Source: an uncultured archaeon
GTDB taxonomy: Archaea > Nanobdellota > Nanobdellia > Woesearchaeales > UBA583
Assembly (NCBI GenBank): GCA_937138345.1
Contig: CAKZOW010000021.1
Location: 1-32,484 of the forward strand
DNA: 32,484 bases
Direction of reading: 5' to 3'
Positions 27,621 through 32,484 of the stretch are shown here, piece by piece; position 1 is the first letter of the stretch, and every line of letters begins with the position of its first letter. The position numbers were made by a program, and so were the translations under genes. The notes beneath the pieces are model-generated. The model saw only the letters and a list, made by a program, of their open reading frames with translations. It did no database searches and had not been told where the DNA came from.

Positions 27621-27671
27621 TTACTTTATTTCTATAATTTCGTCATGTTCTTCAACATAGGTTTTTGCATA
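27621..27671 (-). pseudogene. Diverged duplicate of the AMP phosphorylase C-terminal tail
   Basis: Minus strand encodes YAKTYVEEHDEIIEIK* versus real tail YAKAYLQEHQEVVEIKK*. Confidence 0.7.
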
Positions 27672-27706
27672 CAAGCAACAATCAGAAATTCTTTAGCATG
27701 CAAAGG

Positions 27707-29221
27707 TTATTTCTTAATTTCAACTACTTCTTGGTGTTCTTGTAGATACGCCTTTGCATATTTAACTTTTAACTTTGATTCTGAGTAGAGTTCCATTAAC
27801 ACATCTCCTTTTTTTACAGTGTCTCCTATTTTTTTGTGTAATCTAAGACCTGCTTTTTGGATTTTTGGAGCACCTAGGATAAATGCTGTTCTTGAGATGT
27901 ATTTGTTGTGCATTGATACTATTTTTCCTGATTTTGTTGCAAGTATTGGCTCTACAAATTTTGTTTTTGCAGAGAGTTCTTTTCTTCCTTGTGCATCTCT
28001 GATTTGATTGAATTTGTCTAGTGCTTTTCCAGATTCAAGTATTTCTTTTGCAAATTCATATCCTTTTTCTTTTGGAGTTACTTTTGCCATCTCAAAAATA
28101 ATTCCTGCCATTTGAAGTGATTTTTCAAGTAAATCCTGAGGTGCATTTTCTTTGTTTTCAAGAACTGAAAGTACATCAAGAGCTTCTTGGGTTGGACCTA
28201 TTCCATTTCCAATTGGTTCATCACCATTTGTAATGATTGCTAAAATCTCAAGTCCTATTGCTTTTCCTACTTTTTCAAATCTTCTCTTTAATTCAAGTGC
28301 TTTTTTATGTGAGGAGATTTTTGCTGTTTTTCCAATTGGTATGTCAATTAATACATGTGTTGATCCTGCACATTTTTTCTTTGAGAGAATTGATGCAATC
28401 ATTTGTCCTTCAGAGTCAATTTCTAAAGGGTGTTCAACTTCAATGATAATATCATCTGCAGGTGAGAGTGAAACTCCACCCCCCCAAACTAAACAACCGT
28501 TAACTTCGTTAACTATTGAGTGCATCTGAGTTAGAGGTACTTCAACATTTGCAAGTACTTCCATAGTATCTGCAGTACCTGCTGGGGATGTGATTGATCT
28601 AGATGAAGTTTTAGGAATTTTAAGTCCTGCTGCAGCAATAATTGGAATTACAATCATCGTTGTTCTGTTATTTGGAATTCCTCCAATACAGTGTTTATCT
28701 ACTATTATGTCGCTATTTTTTTGTTTAAAATCTAATACTTGTCCGACATTAATCATTGCTTTTGTTAGTGAGATTACTTCGTTATCATTTAAACCATGAG
28801 ATGCACATGCTAGAACAAAGAAAGTTTTTGTAACGTCTGAATATTTATTTTCTAGAATTTCTTCGATAATTAATTTGAATTCTTCTTCTTTAATTTCTCT
28901 TCCAGAATCAAATTTTTTTCTAATATATTCAAGTGATTTTGGTTTTGGTGCAGGAATTAGAGAAACTCTTTTTTTTGAAGAACAGGTAAGTCTTGCATAA
29001 GCTTCTTCATACAAACCTAACTCTCCTTTTTTTAGAGTTAGATTACAATGTTTGTCACAATCAAAAACTTCTAAATCACAAATTAAAAAAGCCTTTGAAT
29101 CATTACAAATTACTTTTACTTTATCTTTAGAAAATAATGATAATTCTTTTGCATCTGCTTCATGCATAAGTGCAATGAGACTATTACCATTTTGAATTGC
29201 AAATTTTTTTACTGAAAACAT
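27707..29221 (-). CDS. deoA: AMP phosphorylase / thymidine phosphorylase family (archaeal AMPpase)
   Basis: DKHCIGGIPNNRTTMIVIPIIAAAGLKIPKTSSRSITSPAGTADTMEVLANVEV; start ATG 29221 supported by upstream GAGGTGAT SD. Confidence 0.92.
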   Translation of the reverse strand: MFSVKKFAIQNGNSLIALMHEADAKELSLFSKDKVKVICNDSKAFLICDLEVFDCDKHCNLTLKKGELGLYEEAYARLTCSSKKRVSLIPAPKPKSLEYIRKKFDSGREIKEEEFKLIIEEILENKYSDVTKTFFVLACASHGLNDNEVISLTKAMINVGQVLDFKQKNSDIIVDKHCIGGIPNNRTTMIVIPIIAAAGLKIPKTSSRSITSPAGTADTMEVLANVEVPLTQMHSIVNEVNGCLVWGGGVSLSPADDIIIEVEHPLEIDSEGQMIASILSKKKCAGSTHVLIDIPIGKTAKISSHKKALELKRRFEKVGKAIGLEILAIITNGDEPIGNGIGPTQEALDVLSVLENKENAPQDLLEKSLQMAGIIFEMAKVTPKEKGYEFAKEILESGKALDKFNQIRDAQGRKELSAKTKFVEPILATKSGKIVSMHNKYISRTAFILGAPKIQKAGLRLHKKIGDTVKKGDVLMELYSESKLKVKYAKAYLQEHQEVVEIKK

Positions 29222-29227
29222 ACTCAA

Positions 29228-29244
29228 AAATCACCTCGTGATTT
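29228..29244 (-). promoter_or_regulatory. Shine-Dalgarno GAGGTGAT inside hairpin AAATCAC-GAG-GTGATTT upstream of AMPpase
   Basis: 7-bp arms; SD 8 nt from ATG 29221. Confidence 0.6.
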
Positions 29245-29274
29245 ACTCCAAAATATAAAATATTTAAGGTATGC

Positions 29275-29293
29275 CATAACTTCTGAAGTTATG
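29275..29293. promoter_or_regulatory. Palindrome CATAACTTC-T-GAAGTTATG upstream of AMPpase promoter
   Basis: 9-bp perfect arms directly upstream of TTAAATATTTTATATTTT TATA-like region on the minus strand. Confidence 0.5.
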
Positions 29294-29400
29294 AGCATTT
29301 GGTCGTCTAAAAAATATATTGAAAATAGTTTTTTATACATAGATATTTTTCTAGAATTTAGTATTTAATAAAATGTTAGAACTAAGCGGGCAAAAAAAGA

Positions 29401-30528
29401 TTAAAACATAAAATAAGAAGTCATTAAGATAAATAAAGGGATTGCATATGATAATGAAAATAAGGATACTCCTTCATCAACTTGTGAATTAATTGATGTT
29501 AAATCTGAAGTAAAAAATGGATTATAATCACAAATTACGCTCGTATTTGCAGGGTTGCAGGTTCCAGTTAAAGGAAATAGTAGCAAAGGTCCTGATGACG
29601 ATGTAATATTCCAATAATTAGAGTCTAGAGTGATATTTGATTCGCTTCCTCCAAACGTCAGTGTAGCACCATTTAAAAAGACGTTTTCTCTGAAAGTTAA
29701 TCCTCTTCTTCCATTTAAATTAATATCAGAAGTAATTGACATATTCTCAATATTTGCGGCATAATTATCGCCAAACCAGATATCTCTATCTATAGGTCCA
29801 CCATTTCTTAAAGTATTATTACTTCCTTTCATATTAATTTCAACATCATTAAATACTAAATTTTGAAATAAATTATTATCTGCTCCATAATTAAATTCTA
29901 GATATTGTGAAGAAAGATTGATATTTATGAAGATATTATTGTCCGAATCATCTACCATAAATGCACCATGGGAGGAATTATGATTTGAAAAATTAGAATT
30001 TGATATATTAAAAAGATGTATTTCAGAATATTGAATTAAGTCAATATTTTGATTAGAAAATGAATGATTAAAATATATTAGTTTGTTCATCCCTCCAGAA
30101 GTTGTATTTATAATTTTGATAGAATTATATCCTGGCTTATCTAAGTATATACCTCTAGCATTATTTACAAATTGAGTATTATTTATTATTAATTCTCCCG
30201 TAAATAAACCATATATCGAAGCCCAGCTTCCCCAATTATTGATAAAACAATTCTGAATAGTTATGTTATTTCTACCATTACCTAAATTAGCAAACATCCC
30301 ATTTCCAGCTCCTGTAATATTAAAACCTCTACAATCAAGTAAAACATTTGATTGAATATTAAAGCAATTACCTCCTGGATGTACTATAGTATCGTTTAGA
30401 CGATATTCATTATTAGATGTCAATGTCCCACAAGAAGTTATATTTGTGTACCCATAAGAAAGACTTGCAGAGATACATAAAAAAAATACTAATAGAAATA
30501 AAAATGATGGAATGTTTATTTTTCCCAT
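29401..30528 (-). CDS. Secreted right-handed beta-helix (NosD-like) surface protein
   Basis: Signal peptide; NNITIQNCFINNWG..GLFTGELIINNTQFVNNARGIYLDKPGYNSIKI repeats; C-terminal hydrophobic segment. Confidence 0.75.
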   Translation of the reverse strand: MGKINIPSFLFLLVFFLCISASLSYGYTNITSCGTLTSNNEYRLNDTIVHPGGNCFNIQSNVLLDCRGFNITGAGNGMFANLGNGRNNITIQNCFINNWGSWASIYGLFTGELIINNTQFVNNARGIYLDKPGYNSIKIINTTSGGMNKLIYFNHSFSNQNIDLIQYSEIHLFNISNSNFSNHNSSHGAFMVDDSDNNIFININLSSQYLEFNYGADNNLFQNLVFNDVEINMKGSNNTLRNGGPIDRDIWFGDNYAANIENMSITSDINLNGRRGLTFRENVFLNGATLTFGGSESNITLDSNYWNITSSSGPLLLFPLTGTCNPANTSVICDYNPFFTSDLTSINSQVDEGVSLFSLSYAIPLFILMTSYFMF

Positions 30529-30574
30529 AGTAAAAAATTGAAAATAGCATATATAAATATTTGTAAGAATAAAA

Positions 30575-30595
30575 ACATAAATATTTTATTTATGT
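30575..30595 (-). terminator. Hairpin ACATAAAT-AAAAT-ATTTATGT + T-tract overlapping MscS stop codon
   Basis: 8-bp perfect arms followed on the minus strand by TTTTATTC; includes stop at 30586-30588. Confidence 0.5.
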
Positions 30596-31398
30596 TGATG
30601 TACATCCATTTGTGGATATGGAATTGAAATTCCTTCTTTATCAAATGTTAATTTAACGTTTTCTTGAAAGTCATGAAATACTGACCAGTAATCAGATGAG
30701 TTTACCCAGACTCTTACTTTGAAGTTAACTGACGAGTCTGCAAGTTCACCAACTGCTACTAAATTTGCTTTGTCTTGAAGTACTCTTGAATCTGCTTTTA
30801 CCATTTTTTCTAAAAGAGTTTTTGCTTTTTTGATATCATCATCGTATCCAATTCCAAATACCATGTCTACTCTTCTTGTATCTTCTGTTGAATAGTTTGT
30901 AATGTTTCCATTGGAGAGAGGTCCATTTGGAATAATTACTCTCTTATTATCTCCAGTTGTTAGAATTGTATTAAATATTTGAATATCTTTTACACTTCCT
31001 GATTCTCCTTGTGCTTCAATGAAATCACCAACTCTAAATGGTTTAAATAAAAGAATCAAAACCCCTCCTGCAAAATTACCTAAGGAACCTTGAAGAGCTA
31101 AACCAATTGCAAATCCTGCTGCTGCTAGAATTGCTACAAAAGATGTTGTCTCAACTCCGAGCATACCAATAACACTTACAAATAATAATACCTTTAAAAT
31201 AATTGAAACTAAAGATACTAAAAATGATTCTAGTGATTTGTCAATTTTTCTTTTACCTAATACTTTTTTGAAAGCTTTTGCTACAATTTTGATGATCCAA
31301 AGACCAATTATTAAAGTAATAATAGCTAAAAGTACTTTTGGACCATACTGAACAAGTAAATCCATAGCTTTTGTGGTGATTGCATTAATATCTACCAT
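30586..31398 (-). CDS. mscS: Small-conductance mechanosensitive channel (MscS family)
   Basis: VAILAAAGFAIGLALQGSLGNFAGGVLILLFKPFRVGDFIEAQGESGSVKDIQIFNTIL. Confidence 0.95.
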   Translation of the reverse strand: MVDINAITTKAMDLLVQYGPKVLLAIITLIIGLWIIKIVAKAFKKVLGKRKIDKSLESFLVSLVSIILKVLLFVSVIGMLGVETTSFVAILAAAGFAIGLALQGSLGNFAGGVLILLFKPFRVGDFIEAQGESGSVKDIQIFNTILTTGDNKRVIIPNGPLSNGNITNYSTEDTRRVDMVFGIGYDDDIKKAKTLLEKMVKADSRVLQDKANLVAVGELADSSVNFKVRVWVNSSDYWSVFHDFQENVKLTFDKEGISIPYPQMDVHQHK

Positions 31399-31482
31399 AG
31401 TTTTTATAATAATTGTTTATTTATAAGCATAAGTTTTTCTCCACAATATTTATAAAACAAATTTGATTCATTTTTCTTACAG

Positions 31483-31620
31483 TTTATAGTAAATCAATAA
31501 GATTTATTGTAGAGGATCTTTAAAGATCTCATAATCTGTAGTGTGCGGAATTTGAATTAGTCACTCAAATTCCATAAATTATTCTCAAAACATAATAAAT
31601 CTGAATTGTGTTAATTCTAC
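31483..31620 (+). ncRNA. Candidate structured RNA / leader upstream of rps6e
   Basis: TATA-like ATATTTATAAAAC at about 31447; helices AGATTTATT/AATAAATCT (31500-31508/31594-31602), GATCTTTAAAGATC (31515-31528), GGAATTTGA/TCAAATTCC (31547-31555/31565-31573), GAATT/AATTC (31603-31617). Confidence 0.35.
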
Positions 31621-31683
31621 GAATCTTTATAAAGATATTACAGTTCTTTTTTATTAGATAGAGCATCTATCTGTAATACTAAA

Positions 31684-32097
31684 ATGGCACTAAAAGTAGC
31701 ATTAGGTACAAAAACAGGGAAAACATTCCAAAAGGAATTATCCCAAGAAGAAGCTGAGTCTTTATACGGTAAAGTTCTCGGGGAAGAACTAAGAGGAGAA
31801 CTCTTAGGATATTCCGGAGTTACATTTACTATTACTGGAGGTTCAGATGCTAATGGTTTTCCAATGAGAAAAGATCTACCTGGAATTAATAGGAAAAAAA
31901 TTCTTATGACAAAAGGAACTGGATTTAAAGGAAAACTTAGAGGAAAAAGATTCGGTGGTTTAAGAATTAAAAAAACAGTTGCTGGTAATACAGTATATGA
32001 AAAAACACACCAATTAAATTTAAAAGTTGTTAAAGGGGACGAAGTTGTTGAAAAAGCATTCGCACCTGCTGAAGAACCAGCAGCAGCTGAAGAGTAA
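31684..32097 (+). CDS. rps6e: 30S ribosomal protein S6e
   Basis: GGSDANGFPMRKDLPGINRKKILMTKGTGFK..LRGKRFGGLRIKKTVAGNTV. Confidence 0.96.
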   Translation: MALKVALGTKTGKTFQKELSQEEAESLYGKVLGEELRGELLGYSGVTFTITGGSDANGFPMRKDLPGINRKKILMTKGTGFKGKLRGKRFGGLRIKKTVAGNTVYEKTHQLNLKVVKGDEVVEKAFAPAEEPAAAEE

Positions 32098-32161
32098 AAT
32101 TACTCTTTTTTATTCTAGATTAATTAAATAAATATTTAAAGTTGTAATTTTATTATGTACT

Positions 32162-32484
32162 ATGGATAAATTACAAGAACTCTTAGATAAAACAAAGTAC
32201 CAAGTATTTATTTTGAGTTCTCCAGTACCATTTCCGCTGAACTATGGGATTCATTTATGGTTTGTTCTAAATCTGAAAGGTAAAATTCATAGAATCGAAT
32301 TTGGTAGATTTAATGGAAGTCCGCACAAAGAGGGAATTGGAGTTCTAAAAGATTTTTTACCCCTTACAAAAGGAATGAATATGTTTTTTTTTAGAAGAAA
32401 CCCTCGATTTACATCAAGAATTGAAGATTTTGTTGAAGGGCATAAAAATTCCGATGCATTCAAACTTGCAACTTTTATTTTAGA
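32162..32484 (+). CDS. Uncharacterised protein, 3' end outside window
   Basis: Open frame MDKLQELLDKTKYQVFILSSPVPFPLNYGIHLWFVLNLKGKIHRIEFGRFNGSPHKEGIGVLKDFLP... to the window end; not in the ORF track because no stop. Confidence 0.65.
   Translation, partial: MDKLQELLDKTKYQVFILSSPVPFPLNYGIHLWFVLNLKGKIHRIEFGRFNGSPHKEGIGVLKDFLPLTKGMNMFFFRRNPRFTSRIEDFVEGHKNSDAFKLATFIL

Noticed and set aside
28152-28529. Plus-strand ORF of 125 aa (and 27819, 28237, 28590)
   Set aside because: Antisense to the well-supported AMP phosphorylase gene.
11777-29304. A shared GACCAAA(A) motif near 11785, 17514, 23822 and 29300 as one repeat family
   Set aside because: Too short and AT-rich to unite; at 11785 it is explained by coding/SD context. 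Only the 23822/24560 pair has matching extended structure.
31500-31660. tRNA gene upstream of rps6e
   Set aside because: No cloverleaf, no GG-TTC-A T-loop; stems do not match tRNA geometry.

Overview
AT-rich archaeal chromosomal window. Nre repair protein, ribosomal protein S6e, AMP phosphorylase, archaeal-style topoisomerase IA, TATA-box/leaderless gene starts and many small uncharacterised proteins suggest a DPANN (Woese-/Pacearchaeota-like) genome; this lineage call is inference. There are about 32 plausible CDSs and no tRNA, rRNA or CRISPR array that I could see. Best second-look signals: (1) a lone plus-strand PD-(D/E)XK/VRR-NUC-like nuclease gene (23968-24441) inside a long minus-strand gene run, flanked by two similar hairpins in inverted orientation, a possible small mobile cassette; (2) gene-end 'echoes': the 3' end of AMP phosphorylase is followed by a diverged second copy of its C-terminal tail, the 3' end of thrS is followed by an exact 33-bp copy around a hairpin, and a HAD phosphatase is preceded by a mini-ORF that mimics its own N-terminus; (3) a strand-polarised TGAGAG oligomer (about 28 on + versus 8 on -, independent of gene direction by manual count); (4) a multi-hairpin intergenic region upstream of rps6e that may be a structured RNA; (5) a PEP-CTERM-like tail on the truncated first ORF; (6) stop-codon-overlapping hairpins and operator-like palindromes near TATA boxes. 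All counts and alignments were done by eye.
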